Both the position numbers and the translations under genes were made by a program. Below, in pieces: positions 16,694-26,084 of a DNA stretch of 64,000 nt. The notes beneath the pieces were generated by a model. It saw only the letters and a program-made list of their open reading frames with translations, did no database searches and had not been told where the DNA came from. The DNA is from Treponema phagedenis (GTDB lineage: Bacteria; Spirochaetota; Spirochaetia; Treponematales; Treponemataceae). The stretch is from contig NZ_CP042818.1 of assembly GCF_008153345.1 (NCBI RefSeq), positions 1,426,001 through 1,490,000 on the forward strand. Direction: 5' to 3'. Numbering within the stretch: position 1 is the first letter of the stretch; every line of letters begins with the position of its first letter.

Positions 16694-17962
16694 ATTTTCA
16701 AATTTTTTGTACGTGTTATGGATTCGGGCATTGCCTTTTCTCTTATTTTAGCAGTGATTTTTGCGGCATACCGAACTAAGAATCTTTTAAAAAAGCGTAT
16801 TGTTATATCTACAAGTATTGTTGTCGGTATTATAGGCAGTATTATTTCCGCAATACTGCGTTCTATTCCGAATTATATTAACAGAACTCGATTTGCTTTT
16901 TGGAGCATGATTCCTGTTGTTATCGGACTTGTGCTTTTATTGATTTTAATGATCGCCGACAAAGGTTTGAAAAAACATTTTGAACGCTTACAGGAAAATT
17001 TTTTTTCCGCCGCAGTGTTTGTTTATACCTTCGGTTGTTTTTTTTATTACTTGCCGCCTATTTTAACTCTGCCTCTTACATTTGTATACTACGGGGAAAG
17101 TGCGGTAAGCACCTTAGTTCTTTTTAGAGTAATCGGTTTTACGCTCGGAATTGTAGTAATGCTGTTGTCGGCACTTGCGGTATACAAAACATTGGAAAAA
17201 CTTTCCGCCCTTGAACTGAAGATCACTGTTATCGGTTCGCTATGTATACTCGGACTTACACAGGCGATTGTAATTGTGCAGCGGCTTTATTTTTTAAGAA
17301 TAATACCGCGCAGTAATTTTGTATTTTGGCTTATTGCTTTTGTAGTTAATTACGATCGTTATTTTGTTTTAGGCGTAACGGTTTTTATCGCAATTGCTTC
17401 TCTTATTCTTTGGAAAAAAAATCTTCATGTTACCGAATCTTATGCTCATCGTGCGGAGTTGCGGAAGCTTAAGGCAACTAAAAGAAATGCCCGCCGGTGG
17501 GCAAAGTTTTTACTCGCTTTATTGCTGCTTGATATTCTCTCATTAACGCTTGTTCGATATTTTTCGGAGCGAGAGGTTCCGCTCTCCGATCCTGAAAACT
17601 ATGTTATCGAAAACGGAATGGCTATTATACCGCTTGCGGAATTGGAAGATGATAAACTGCACCGGTATGAGTATATTGCAAAAGAGGGTTCCAGCAAGGG
17701 AATTGCGATGCGTTTCATCGCAATTAAGAAAAGCGAAGGCGCATACGGTGTGGGACTTGATGCCTGCGATATTTGCGGGCCTACCGGTTATTTTGAACGA
17801 AAGGGCGAAGTTATCTGTAAGCTCTGCGATGTTGTAATGAATAAAGGAACTATCGGTTTTCCGGGCGGTTGTAATCCTGTTCCGATTCCCTATATTGTTC
17901 ATGATGAGAAGATTATGATTCAAATAAAAGATTTGGAAGCGGAAGCTCATCGATTCAGGTAG
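16694..17962 (+). CDS. DUF2318 Fe-S-containing membrane protein (Cj1660-like), probable ATT start
   Basis: The N-terminal half has about eight membrane helices. The C-terminal 150 residues form a periplasmic DUF2318 domain with Cys motifs DACDICG, CKLCD and GGCNPVP. This protein is a fixed partner of P19/FTR1 iron systems. The first in-frame ATG (16718) has no ribosome site: GGAGG is 30 bases away. An in-frame ATT at 16694 is 6 bases from GGAGG and would add FKFFVRV before MDSG. The start is therefore probably the rare codon ATT, or a sequence error. The next gene starts 19 bases after the stop. Confidence 0.85.
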   Translation: MFKFFVRVMDSGIAFSLILAVIFAAYRTKNLLKKRIVISTSIVVGIIGSIISAILRSIPNYINRTRFAFWSMIPVVIGLVLLLILMIADKGLKKHFERLQENFFSAAVFVYTFGCFFYYLPPILTLPLTFVYYGESAVSTLVLFRVIGFTLGIVVMLLSALAVYKTLEKLSALELKITVIGSLCILGLTQAIVIVQRLYFLRIIPRSNFVFWLIAFVVNYDRYFVLGVTVFIAIASLILWKKNLHVTESYAHRAELRKLKATKRNARRWAKFLLALLLLDILSLTLVRYFSEREVPLSDPENYVIENGMAIIPLAELEDDKLHRYEYIAKEGSSKGIAMRFIAIKKSEGAYGVGLDACDICGPTGYFERKGEVICKLCDVVMNKGTIGFPGGCNPVPIPYIVHDEKIMIQIKDLEAEAHRFR

Positions 17963-17981
17963 AGGAAGGAGTTAAACTGAT

Positions 17982-19265
17982 ATGTTTTGGAGAATGGTAG
18001 GCGGCGCATTGTTCCGCCAAAAGGGCAAGATGCTGATGATAGCCTTTACCATTGCTTTGGGCTCGGGACTTTCAACCGCGATGCTTAATACAATGCTTGG
18101 GGTAGGGGATAAGGTTAATCAGGAACTTAAAACTTATGGTGCAAATATTACCGTTGTGCATAAAGAGGCTTCTTTGCTGGGCGATATTTATGGGCTGCAA
18201 GAAGAAAAAAGCGAAACAGCAAAATTTTTAAAAGAGGATGAGCTGCCGAAAATCAAAACAATCTTTTGGGCATATAATATTGTAGATTATGCGCCGTTTT
18301 TCAGCGTGTTTGTAAATATTGATACACAATCACGACCGATAAAAGTTATCGGCACATGGTTTAATTATGAGATGAAACTTCCGACGGGGCAGACAGTGTC
18401 TACCGGCATCCGAAGAATGCGCACCTGGTGGGATGTAAACGGCTCATGGCTGGAAGATTCCGATGACTCATCATGTATGATCGGAAGCCGTCTTGCCGGC
18501 AGAAATAATTTGAAAGTAGGGGATACGCTTTCGCTTAAAACCGCCGAAACGGAAATGCAGTATAGAATTGCCGCAATTTTTAATGCGGGAAGTGAAGAAG
18601 ATGATAATGTTTATGTAAGTTTACATGCGGCGCAAAAACTTGCGGGCAAAAAAAATATTGTGGAGCATATTGAGGTCAGCGCTCTTACGACGCCTGATAA
18701 TGATCTTGCCCGAAAAGCTGCGCGGAATCCTTTGAGCCTCACTATCAAAGAAAAAGAGATATGGTACTGCACTGCGTATGTCAGCAGTATCTGTTATCAG
18801 ATTCAGGAAGTTATGACCGATGCGGTGGCAAAGCCTTTGCGGCAGGTTGCGGAATCCGAAGGCGCAATTTTAAATAAAACAACGCTGTTAATGCTGCTTA
18901 TCACTATTTTAAGCTTAATAGCTTCAGCCTTGGGAATTTCAAATTTGGTTACGGCAAGTGTTATGGAGCGCCGTGCCGAAATCGGTTTGCAAAAAGCAAT
19001 CGGCGCAAGCAATGCGGCGGTTTCAATTCTTATATTGACCGAAGTTATGATTATCGGCATTTTCGGCGGAATAATAGGATACTTTGGCGGATTAGGTTTA
19101 ACGCAGATTATCGGGCATACGGTTTTCGGCTCAGCCATTGCGCTTGCACCGATGGTTATTCCTATTGTGGTTATTATCATATTTTTGATAACCTTGATCG
19201 GAAGTTTTCCGGCGGTGCGCTATTTATTGAAATTGAATCCGACAGAAGTTCTGCACGGAAGGTGA
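17982..19265 (+). CDS. FtsX/MacB-like ABC permease (first)
   Basis: A 427-residue permease with one N-terminal helix, a large periplasmic MacB-type domain (about residues 45-285) and three C-terminal helices with the FtsX signature (ASVMERRAEIGLQKAIGASNAAV). It pairs with the permease at 19988, as in Campylobacter cj1661-cj1662, where two permeases and one ATPase form the third part of the P19 iron system. Its stop is followed at once by a tandem repeat array. Confidence 0.92.
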   Translation: MFWRMVGGALFRQKGKMLMIAFTIALGSGLSTAMLNTMLGVGDKVNQELKTYGANITVVHKEASLLGDIYGLQEEKSETAKFLKEDELPKIKTIFWAYNIVDYAPFFSVFVNIDTQSRPIKVIGTWFNYEMKLPTGQTVSTGIRRMRTWWDVNGSWLEDSDDSSCMIGSRLAGRNNLKVGDTLSLKTAETEMQYRIAAIFNAGSEEDDNVYVSLHAAQKLAGKKNIVEHIEVSALTTPDNDLARKAARNPLSLTIKEKEIWYCTAYVSSICYQIQEVMTDAVAKPLRQVAESEGAILNKTTLLMLLITILSLIASALGISNLVTASVMERRAEIGLQKAIGASNAAVSILILTEVMIIGIFGGIIGYFGGLGLTQIIGHTVFGSAIALAPMVIPIVVIIIFLITLIGSFPAVRYLLKLNPTEVLHGR

Positions 19266-19272
19266 TTGGGAA

Positions 19273-19986
19273 AATAGACAAACAGTCAGTCTGAAATGGC
19301 GCCTGCCTGTTTGTCAGCGAGTTTCGCTTTTGTGCTTTGCAATGCGAAACATCGTGTATTGAAAGTGCTTTTTCAGGCTCCGCCTTACAAAAGCACAAAA
19401 AAATTTTTTCGGAATTTAATAATTCCTCAAAAATTTTTTGTAGGAGAATAGACAAACAGTCAGTCTGAAATGGCGCCTGCCTGTTTGTCAGCGAGTTTCG
19501 CTTTTGTGCTTTGCAATGCGAAACATCGTGTATTGAAAGTGCTTTTTCAGGCTCCGCCTTACAAAAGCACAAAAAAATTTTTTCGGAATTTAATAATTCC
19601 TCAAAAATTTTTTGTAGGAGAATAGACAAACAGTCAGTCTGAAATGGCGCCTGCCTGTTTGTCAGCGAGTTTCGCTTTTGTGCTTTGCAATGCGAAACAT
19701 CGTGTATTGAAAGTGCTTTTTCAGGCTCCGCCTTACAAAAGCACAAAAAAATTTTTTCGGAATTTAATAATTCCTCAAAAATTTTTTGTAGGAGAATAGA
19801 CAAACAGTCAGTCTGAAATGGCGCCTGCCTGTTTGTCAGCGAGTTTCGCTTTTGTGCTTTGCAATGCGAAACATCGCGTATTGACTTGTATTTTGTAAGA
19901 CTTTGTTTTTATACCTCTGTCTGACAAAATACGGAAAAAATTTTTTCGGAATTTAATAATTCCTCAAAAATTTTTTTATAGGAGAA
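19273..19986 (+). repeat. 174-bp tandem array of hairpin units between two permease genes
   Basis: Unit starts are at 19273, 19447, 19621 and 19795. The first three units are practically identical; the fourth diverges in its second half. Each unit holds four hairpins: ACAAACAG/CTGTTTGT, CGAGTTTCGC...GCGAAACATCG, GTGCTTTT/AAAAGCAC and GGAATT/AATTCC, and ends in TTTTTTGTAGGAGAA. In the last unit the third hairpin is GTATTTTGT/ACAAAATAC, changed on both sides. The final AGGAGAAG serves as ribosome site for the gene at 19988. The CGAG...CATCG hairpin links this array to the dispersed family. Confidence 0.95.
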
Positions 19987-19987
19987 G

Positions 19988-21127
19988 ATGATGACTCGAA
20001 GACGAATGTATATGCGGATGGTGATAAGTTCTTTGGTGCGGCGGCGGTCGCGAATGCTTGTTGCCCTGCTTGCAATAGCGATTGGCTCAACAGTTCTTTC
20101 GGGACTTTTAACAATCTACTATGACATTCCGCGTCAAATGGGAACTGTGTTCAGAACATACGGCGCTAATATGATTTTTATCCCGAGCAATGCGGATGAA
20201 AAAATACAAGAAAAGCAAATTGCCGAGATTCGATCCGCTATTCCTCAAGATAAACTTGTCGGATTTGCTCCCTATATGTATCAAATGGCAAAGGTGCATG
20301 AGCAGCCGTATATGATTGCTGCCACCGATTTAGAAGGCGCAAAAAACAATAGCCCCTATTGGCTTATTCGCGGTAATTGGCCCGAAACTCAAAAACAGGT
20401 ACTGATAGGAAATGAAATTTCAAAAGCAATTGAACTTTCTGTCGGCGATACCTTTATTGTAAATACGCCGAAAGAGGACGGCGACCTCACTGTTACCGAA
20501 TGCACAGTTTCGGGAATAGTTACCACAGGCGGAGTTGAAGAAGAATTTATCTTTATGAGTCTTGAAGACCTAAAAAAAATTATTGGAGAAAAAGCGGGCT
20601 TTGATGTCATTGAATGCAGCATTGACGGGAATCAAGGCTATTTACAAAATATTGCAAATAAGGTTTCGCAAATTGATTCAACGGTTACGCCGCAGCTGGT
20701 AAAACGAGTAACGGAATCTCAAGATACGGTGTTAAATAAATTACAAGCATTAGTTTGGATTGTTACAATTATCGTGTTGTTTTTAACAATGATTTGTGTT
20801 ACCACTACGATGATGGCGGTGGTTGCAGAGCGCAGAAAAGAAATCGGCTTAAAAAAAGCACTCGGCGCATCAAATAAAAGTGTGGTAACCGACTTTTTAG
20901 GCGAGGCGGTAATGCTCGGTATTTTCGGCGGTATCCTCGGTGTTTTGCTCGGCTATTTATTCGCCGATCAGGTAAGCATCAGCGTATTTGCGCGCGAAGT
21001 TTCATTCCAACTTCCACTGGTGCCGGTAACGCTTATTGCCTCGGTAATTATTACGATCATCGCCTGTCTGATTCCGGTACACAGCACGGTAGACATTGAC
21101 CCTGCGATTGTGCTGCGCGGAGAGTAG
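19988..21127 (+). CDS. FtsX/MacB-like ABC permease (second)
   Basis: A 379-residue permease, paralogous to the one before it. It has an N-terminal helix, a periplasmic domain (about 45-250) and three C-terminal helices around AVVAERRKEIGLKKALGASNKSVV. The start codon (tandem ATGATG) lies just behind AGGAGAAG supplied by the last array unit. The ATPase that normally follows directly is 1.9 kb away at 23070, behind a restriction-modification pair. Confidence 0.92.
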   Translation: MMTRRRMYMRMVISSLVRRRSRMLVALLAIAIGSTVLSGLLTIYYDIPRQMGTVFRTYGANMIFIPSNADEKIQEKQIAEIRSAIPQDKLVGFAPYMYQMAKVHEQPYMIAATDLEGAKNNSPYWLIRGNWPETQKQVLIGNEISKAIELSVGDTFIVNTPKEDGDLTVTECTVSGIVTTGGVEEEFIFMSLEDLKKIIGEKAGFDVIECSIDGNQGYLQNIANKVSQIDSTVTPQLVKRVTESQDTVLNKLQALVWIVTIIVLFLTMICVTTTMMAVVAERRKEIGLKKALGASNKSVVTDFLGEAVMLGIFGGILGVLLGYLFADQVSISVFAREVSFQLPLVPVTLIASVIITIIACLIPVHSTVDIDPAIVLRGE

Positions 21128-21157
21128 GAGGAAAAATGAAATAAAATTTATAAAATG

Positions 21158-21340
21158 CTAGTATAACGTTTTTTGATAACTCGATTATTTTTCTTAATGC
21201 ATTTTATACAATATAAAAAACAGCTCGACACGGCGCAACGGTGGGCAGTTTACCATAGGAATGCTTTAAATCCGCAAGCCCTTACATTGTTGGTGCTCCG
21301 ATTTGTATAACAGGAAGTTAATTACAAAACGCTATACTAG
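21158..21340 (+). repeat. Complete short MITE-like element, copy d (183 bp)
   Basis: Both ends are intact: CTAGTATAACGTTTT at the left and AAAACGCTATACTAG at the right, which are inverted repeats of each other with one mismatch. The left flank has TTTGATAACTCGATTA; the right flank has TAACAGGAAGTTAATTAC. The interior is minimal: AGCTCGACACGGCGCAACGG, TTTACCATAGGAATGC and TCCGCAAGCC, with no hairpin cassette. It is the cleanest definition of the element borders in the window. Confidence 0.88.
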
Positions 21341-21409
21341 TGTTTTTTTTAGTTTCTTGGTATGATACATGCGTTCAGAATAGCTTCTAATATTATGGAG
21401 GAATTTAGC

Positions 21410-22237
21410 ATGGATACAATAAAACATAAAGCAATAGAACAAATCATAGATAGTTCAATAAAAACCTTTGCGGAGGGTTTTAGAGTTAAGCATACATTGC
21501 AGATTGACGATCCTAATGGAATCATCAACGCAAAAAAGAACAATTGTTTCATTGCGGAATTAGGACAAGAATTTATGTTTTATAGTGCATTTGTCAGAAG
21601 TTTTGATAGTTCTTTTGGCAAAGTTCTTGAAAGTATAGGAAATGCTATTGCAAAGCTTTCTTATGAGGTACGAGGGAAGTTAAGTGCTTATCTATTGCCG
21701 CAACAAAGTCAGCACATGGACTATATGATTTCAGAATATGAAAAAAATATTAAGCCATCTGTAGATGATTATAATAATTTTACTTGTATGATGCCGAAGG
21801 ATATTCGTTCCTTTAATAAAACTCATGTGACAGATCATTATTTTTATAATAAAGAAAAAAATGAGCATTATTTAATTGAATTAAAAGCTGGTGGAGATTT
21901 AGACAATAAAAAAGCTAAAAGTGAGAAGTTGGCACTACTGCAAGAATACTTTATTCTTAAAAATTATCTAAATGAAGAAGGCAAAAAAGACGGAAAAATT
22001 TATATTTTTCTTGGAACTGCGTATAATATGTTCGGGGAAGGTAATTATTGGAAGCAAGATAGAGTGAGGCAATTTTTTGCGAATGAAGAGTTACTTATTG
22101 GAAAAGATTATTGGAATTTTGTTTGTGATGACTCTACCGGTTTCGAAATAATCATGAACCAATACAAGAAGAGTGCACAGTACATTAAGACGGCTTTAGA
22201 TGAAATAAAAACTTTGTATTTTGGAAATAGGGGGTAA
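21410..22237 (+). CDS. Type II restriction endonuclease, TdeIII family
   Basis: The start at 21410 follows GGAGG by 8 bases. The 275-residue protein resembles the TdeIII family first named from T. denticola (family specificity GGNCC, from memory). A PD-(D/E)xK-like nuclease region fits HYLIELKAGGDLDNKKAKSEK, with ELK as the catalytic part. The gene is AT-rich compared with its neighbours and lies 4 bases from a methyltransferase gene. The pair splits an iron-transport gene set, which suggests horizontal insertion. Confidence 0.8.
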   Translation: MDTIKHKAIEQIIDSSIKTFAEGFRVKHTLQIDDPNGIINAKKNNCFIAELGQEFMFYSAFVRSFDSSFGKVLESIGNAIAKLSYEVRGKLSAYLLPQQSQHMDYMISEYEKNIKPSVDDYNNFTCMMPKDIRSFNKTHVTDHYFYNKEKNEHYLIELKAGGDLDNKKAKSEKLALLQEYFILKNYLNEEGKKDGKIYIFLGTAYNMFGEGNYWKQDRVRQFFANEELLIGKDYWNFVCDDSTGFEIIMNQYKKSAQYIKTALDEIKTLYFGNRG

Positions 22238-22241
22238 CAAT

Positions 22242-23000
22242 ATGTATACTGTTACCGACATCAACAAAGCCTTACTCATTCACGGAGATTGCTTTCAAAA
22301 AATGAAAGAGATACCGGATACATCAATTGATCTTATCCTTTGTGATCCCCCGTATAATCTTGCCGAATATTCTACCGGCAATATGAAATTTGATTGGCGG
22401 GCGGAAATAAATAATGATGTTGCTGAATGGGACTTAATTCCTTTTGATCCGCAAAAACTTGTGGAAGACTTTACGCGAATTTTAAAACCGAAAGGAAATA
22501 TTTTTATTTTTACAAGTTATAACCTGATTGGAAAATATCATGAAATTTTTAATCCGATATTTGATACCTTTCAATTTATGGTATGGCACAAAACCAATCC
22601 TATTCCCAATGTCCGCAAATCATCATTTTTAAACAGCTGTGAACTTATTGTTTGTTTGTGGAATAAGGGACACACGTGGAATTTTTTTACGCAAAATCAA
22701 ATGCATAATTTTATTGAAACGCCTATTTGCATGGGCAAAGAACGCATAAAGAATCCGAAACATCCGACGCAAAAACCGCTTGCTGTTTTAGAACACATTA
22801 TCAAAATTGCTTCAAATGAAAATGATATTGTTTTTGATCCCTTCATGGGTGTTGGTTCCACAGGACATGCTGCCCTGAATCTAAACAGGCGGTTTTTGGG
22901 AATTGAAATTGATAAAAAATATTTTGCAGCCGCTTGCGATCGGCTTACAATTTTTCAACAGGAGTTAAGAAAGCTCAATGAGGGATGTGTTAATTTTTAG
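22242..23000 (+). CDS. Site-specific DNA methyltransferase (DPPY, beta class)
   Basis: A 252-residue amino-methyltransferase. The catalytic motif IV, DLILCDPPYNL, comes first and the AdoMet motif I, FDPFMGVGSTGHAAL, comes near the end: the beta-class order. The start at 22242 has an AGGGGG ribosome site just before it. It should protect the site of the adjacent nuclease. If that site is GGNCC, it has no adenine, so this enzyme would be an N4-cytosine methyltransferase. Confidence 0.87.
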   Translation: MYTVTDINKALLIHGDCFQKMKEIPDTSIDLILCDPPYNLAEYSTGNMKFDWRAEINNDVAEWDLIPFDPQKLVEDFTRILKPKGNIFIFTSYNLIGKYHEIFNPIFDTFQFMVWHKTNPIPNVRKSSFLNSCELIVCLWNKGHTWNFFTQNQMHNFIETPICMGKERIKNPKHPTQKPLAVLEHIIKIASNENDIVFDPFMGVGSTGHAALNLNRRFLGIEIDKKYFAAACDRLTIFQQELRKLNEGCVNF

Positions 23001-23069
23001 AATCGCAGACAAATTAAAATGCAAAGATGATTGTGATTGTGCATAGACAAACTAGTAGAGAGGTGTAAG

Positions 23070-23756
23070 ATGGATATTTTAACGTTAACTGATGTGTCAA
23101 AAATTTACGGAGAATTAAAAGCCTTAAATCAAATAAACTTGACAGTGGAAGAAGGTGAATGGCTTTCGATTATGGGGCCTTCGGGTTCAGGCAAAACAAC
23201 CATGATGAATATTATCGGGTGCATGGACAGACCTTCATTCGGAAAGGTTGAGCTTGCAGGACAAGATATTTCCAAACTTTCACCGAAAGAATTTACCGTT
23301 GTGCGCCGCGATACAATCGGTTTGGTTTTTCAACAATTTCACTTGGTAAATTATTTAACCGCATTGGAAAATGTCATGATGGCGCAATACTATCACAGCA
23401 TGCCGGATGAAGAAGAGGCAATGGAAGCGCTTGAAAGTGTGGGATTAAAAGAGCGGGCAAAACATTTACCGAGTCAGCTTTCCGGCGGTGAGCAGCAGCG
23501 AGTATGCATTGCGCGGGCTCTTATCAATCATCCGAAGCTCTTACTGGCAGATGAGCCGACCGGTAACCTTGATGAAAAAAATGAACTTTTGGTTATGGAA
23601 ATTTTCGGAAAACTGCATGCGGCGGGAAGCACTATCATTGTGGTAACACACGATCCGGAAGTTGCCGATCAGGCAGAGCGAATGGTAGTACTTGAACACG
23701 GAAGGATTGCGCGAATAGAAAAGATGAGCAGAAAACGCCCGACCATTTCGCAATGA
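23070..23756 (+). CDS. ABC transporter ATPase, LolD/MacB type (second of the iron island)
   Basis: The start at 23070 follows GAGAGG by 6 bases. A 228-residue ATPase with Walker A GPSGSGKTT, Q-loop FQQFHL, signature LSGGEQQRV, Walker B LLLADEPTGNLD and switch VTHD. It is more canonical than the ATPase at 13562 and is the natural partner of the two permeases at 17982 and 19988, from which the restriction-modification insert separates it. Confidence 0.92.
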   Translation: MDILTLTDVSKIYGELKALNQINLTVEEGEWLSIMGPSGSGKTTMMNIIGCMDRPSFGKVELAGQDISKLSPKEFTVVRRDTIGLVFQQFHLVNYLTALENVMMAQYYHSMPDEEEAMEALESVGLKERAKHLPSQLSGGEQQRVCIARALINHPKLLLADEPTGNLDEKNELLVMEIFGKLHAAGSTIIVVTHDPEVADQAERMVVLEHGRIARIEKMSRKRPTISQ

Positions 23757-23789
23757 AAACGGGGCGCTGGAACTTTTAGCTAAAAACTA

Positions 23790-24045
23790 ATGGCGTGTTT
23801 TTGCTATTTTTTAATTAGTTTTTTAATTCGTCTAATACGAATCAAGTCAATTTTATAAAAAGAGCTCGACACGGTGCAAGGGCGAAGTTCTGAATTTTTT
23901 TTAACTTCGCCTACGAGTTTTAAAGCTTCAGTTTTATAGTTTTGTGTTGATGCTTTAAAACATTGTTTGGAATTTGCAAGGGCGACTAGTTTACCATAGG
24001 AATGCTGCATCCCAAAGCCATTGCTCCGTTTGCCTAACGCGTATA
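23790..24045 (+). repeat. Mosaic repeat fragment, copy e
   Basis: It contains TTTTATAAAAAGAGCTCGACACGGTGCAAGG, the hairpin GGCGAAGTT/AACTTCGCC, the module ACGAGTTTTAAAGC...GCTTTAAAACATTG, the block TTTACCATAGGAATGC and CCATTGCTCCG. Both ends are degenerate. The remaining 165 bases before 24211 hold a TTTTCAGAACGTAAGTTCTGAAAA palindrome at about 24102-24125 and nothing else recognised. Confidence 0.7.
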
Positions 24046-24210
24046 GGTTGATTTTAAAACTTATGAGTGAACCGATTTGTGACTCACTCTGTAATTGAAA
24101 AGTTTTTCAGAACGTAAGTTCTGAAAAATGCCAAACACTATTGAATAAAATTGAAGCATGAGCTTGTATTTTATACATTGATAGTATTGTAACATGAAGA
24201 GAGGTGCATT

Positions 24211-24672
24211 ATGAAATTTTCTAAAATCATTTTTTGTCTAATGATTGCAGGTGCTGTGGTACTATCCTGTAATGAAAAAAATGAAAAAGAAGAGCCCGCA
24301 CAAAAACAGGTTCTTTATCGTGACGGAGAATATTCCGCGCGTTCAAGCATTCAGGATGACTGGGGCGGAACCGCTGAAGTTACGATGACCATCAAAGACG
24401 GAAAGATCGTTGCCTGCGAATTTATTTCATACGATAAAGATGGAAAACTAAAAGATCAAGACTACGGCAAGATTGACGGTAAAATTAAAAATCAGGGCTT
24501 ATATAAAATAGCACAGGATTCAATCACGCTTAGCGCAGAGTATGGCAAAAGGCTGGTAGAAACACAAGATGTGGAAAAGGTCGATGCAAATTCAGGTGCA
24601 ACGATTTCGTATGAATTATTTAAAGATGCGGCGGTAAGCATTTTAGAAAAAGCAAAGCTTGAAACCAAATAA
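24211..24672 (+). CDS. FMN-binding-domain lipoprotein
   Basis: A 153-residue protein with a lipoprotein signal (VVLSC, Cys20) and one FMN_bind domain. The motif DANSGATISYELF contains the SGAT threonine (Thr131) that carries covalently linked FMN in this family, added by ApbE. An exported flavoprotein beside an FtsX-type permease and near a ferric-reductase-like protein suggests electron transfer to periplasmic Fe(III). The role is inferred; the domain call is secure. Confidence 0.88.
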   Translation: MKFSKIIFCLMIAGAVVLSCNEKNEKEEPAQKQVLYRDGEYSARSSIQDDWGGTAEVTMTIKDGKIVACEFISYDKDGKLKDQDYGKIDGKIKNQGLYKIAQDSITLSAEYGKRLVETQDVEKVDANSGATISYELFKDAAVSILEKAKLETK

Positions 24673-24712
24673 TAAAAATCTGTACGTAAGCTAATAGCTT
24701 GGAGAAATAAGA

Positions 24713-25939
24713 ATGGCAGCTGAATCTAACCGGATAAAAAATTTAACAGTAATTGAATTGGCAAAGATGAATATCAAAAGAAAGCCGGTGCGCACGATTA
24801 GTTTAATGGTGCTCACCGGTGTTTTATCTTTTACGCTTTTTTGCGGAACCTATTTGGTAAAAAGTTTAAACGGCGGTATGCATTCTCTTTCCGATAGGTT
24901 AGGGGCGGATATTATTGTGGTGCCGGAGGGGTACGACAGTAAAATCGAAAGCGCCTTGCTGCGAGGAGAGCCGAACAGTTTTTATTTTGATAACAGCATT
25001 GTGGATATTATCAGAAAAACAAAGGGCGTTGCAGAAGCGTCTCCGCAGCTTTTTATCGCAACCCTTTCCGCAGGCTGCTGCTCCTTTCCGTTACAAGTTA
25101 TCGGTTTGGATTTTGATTCCGACTTTACGATTAAACCATGGCTACAAAAGCAGGTGTCGCTTCCGCTTTCTGATAACCAAATTGTGGTAGGGCATAACAT
25201 CATCGGGGATTATCACTCCGAAGTGCGTTTTTTTAATCAACCCTTTCAAATTGCGGGAAGACTTGCGAAAACAGGAATGGGTTTTGACAATTCTGTTTTT
25301 ATGACTATTGAAAATGCGCAGCGGCTTGCAAAAGAATATGAACGCATTATGCAGCACCCTGTTGCGGAAAATAAAAACCTTATTTCAAGCGTAATGGTAC
25401 GCATAAAAAACACCGAGAATGCCAGAACCGTTGCACAGCGAATTAAAAAACAATTTGAAGGGCAGCAAATATATCCGCTTGTTTCAAAACAGATGATGTC
25501 AAATGTTTCTTCAGGAATATCTCAGCTCAGTATTTACATTTATATTCTCATCGGCATTTTGTGGCTGCTTTCCTTTGTGGTTCTATTCACTGTTTTTTCC
25601 TCAATGCTTAATGAGCGGAAACGCGAATTCGGTATGCTGCGAATTTTGGGCGCAACAAAAAAATTACTGGGCAAGCTTTGTCTTGCTGAATCTTTTATGA
25701 TTAGCGCCTTCGGAGCGGGGCTTGGGGTATCGCTTGGCTTTGTACTTGTACTTTTGTTTAATCAGGCCCTTATCGAGTCCCTCAAGCTCCCGTTTTTAAG
25801 TCCCGGAATATTTTGGACACTGGGAATGTTTTTTCTGGTAATCCTCGCCGCCGCAGCTTCGGGGCCGCTTGCATCGCTTAAAACAATTTATCACATAAAC
25901 AAAAAAGACCCTGCAATAGCGGTACGCGAAAACGAATAA
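24713..25939 (+). CDS. FtsX/MacB-like ABC permease (third)
   Basis: A 408-residue permease with an N-terminal helix (SLMVLTGVLSFTLFCGTYLV), a periplasmic domain of about 210 residues and three C-terminal helices near MLNERKREFGMLRILGATKKLL. It lies 40 bases behind the FMN lipoprotein gene. It may use the ATPase at 23070 or 13562; the island has three permeases and two ATPases. Confidence 0.9.
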   Translation: MAAESNRIKNLTVIELAKMNIKRKPVRTISLMVLTGVLSFTLFCGTYLVKSLNGGMHSLSDRLGADIIVVPEGYDSKIESALLRGEPNSFYFDNSIVDIIRKTKGVAEASPQLFIATLSAGCCSFPLQVIGLDFDSDFTIKPWLQKQVSLPLSDNQIVVGHNIIGDYHSEVRFFNQPFQIAGRLAKTGMGFDNSVFMTIENAQRLAKEYERIMQHPVAENKNLISSVMVRIKNTENARTVAQRIKKQFEGQQIYPLVSKQMMSNVSSGISQLSIYIYILIGILWLLSFVVLFTVFSSMLNERKREFGMLRILGATKKLLGKLCLAESFMISAFGAGLGVSLGFVLVLLFNQALIESLKLPFLSPGIFWTLGMFFLVILAAAASGPLASLKTIYHINKKDPAIAVRENE

Positions 25940-26084
25940 GTAAAGACTTAACTTTTAAGCCTGCGTTACACAAAACAAAAACTGCTGTAACACCTGTAAT
26001 TAATTTAAAGCCGGAAGAGCAACAGGCGGCTTGGGAATATCGAATTCTGGATTCACTAAGCAGCTTGATAAAAAGGGATGTTTT

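Noticed and set aside
19177-19803. 208-residue minus-strand ORF made of three identical 58-residue repeats
   Set aside because: The 174-bp array is divisible by three and happens to lack stops on that strand. It overlaps the 3' end of a permease gene and has no start signal.
19273-19986. CRISPR array or minisatellite gene
   Set aside because: Whole units are identical without spacers, and the hairpins point to non-coding structure.
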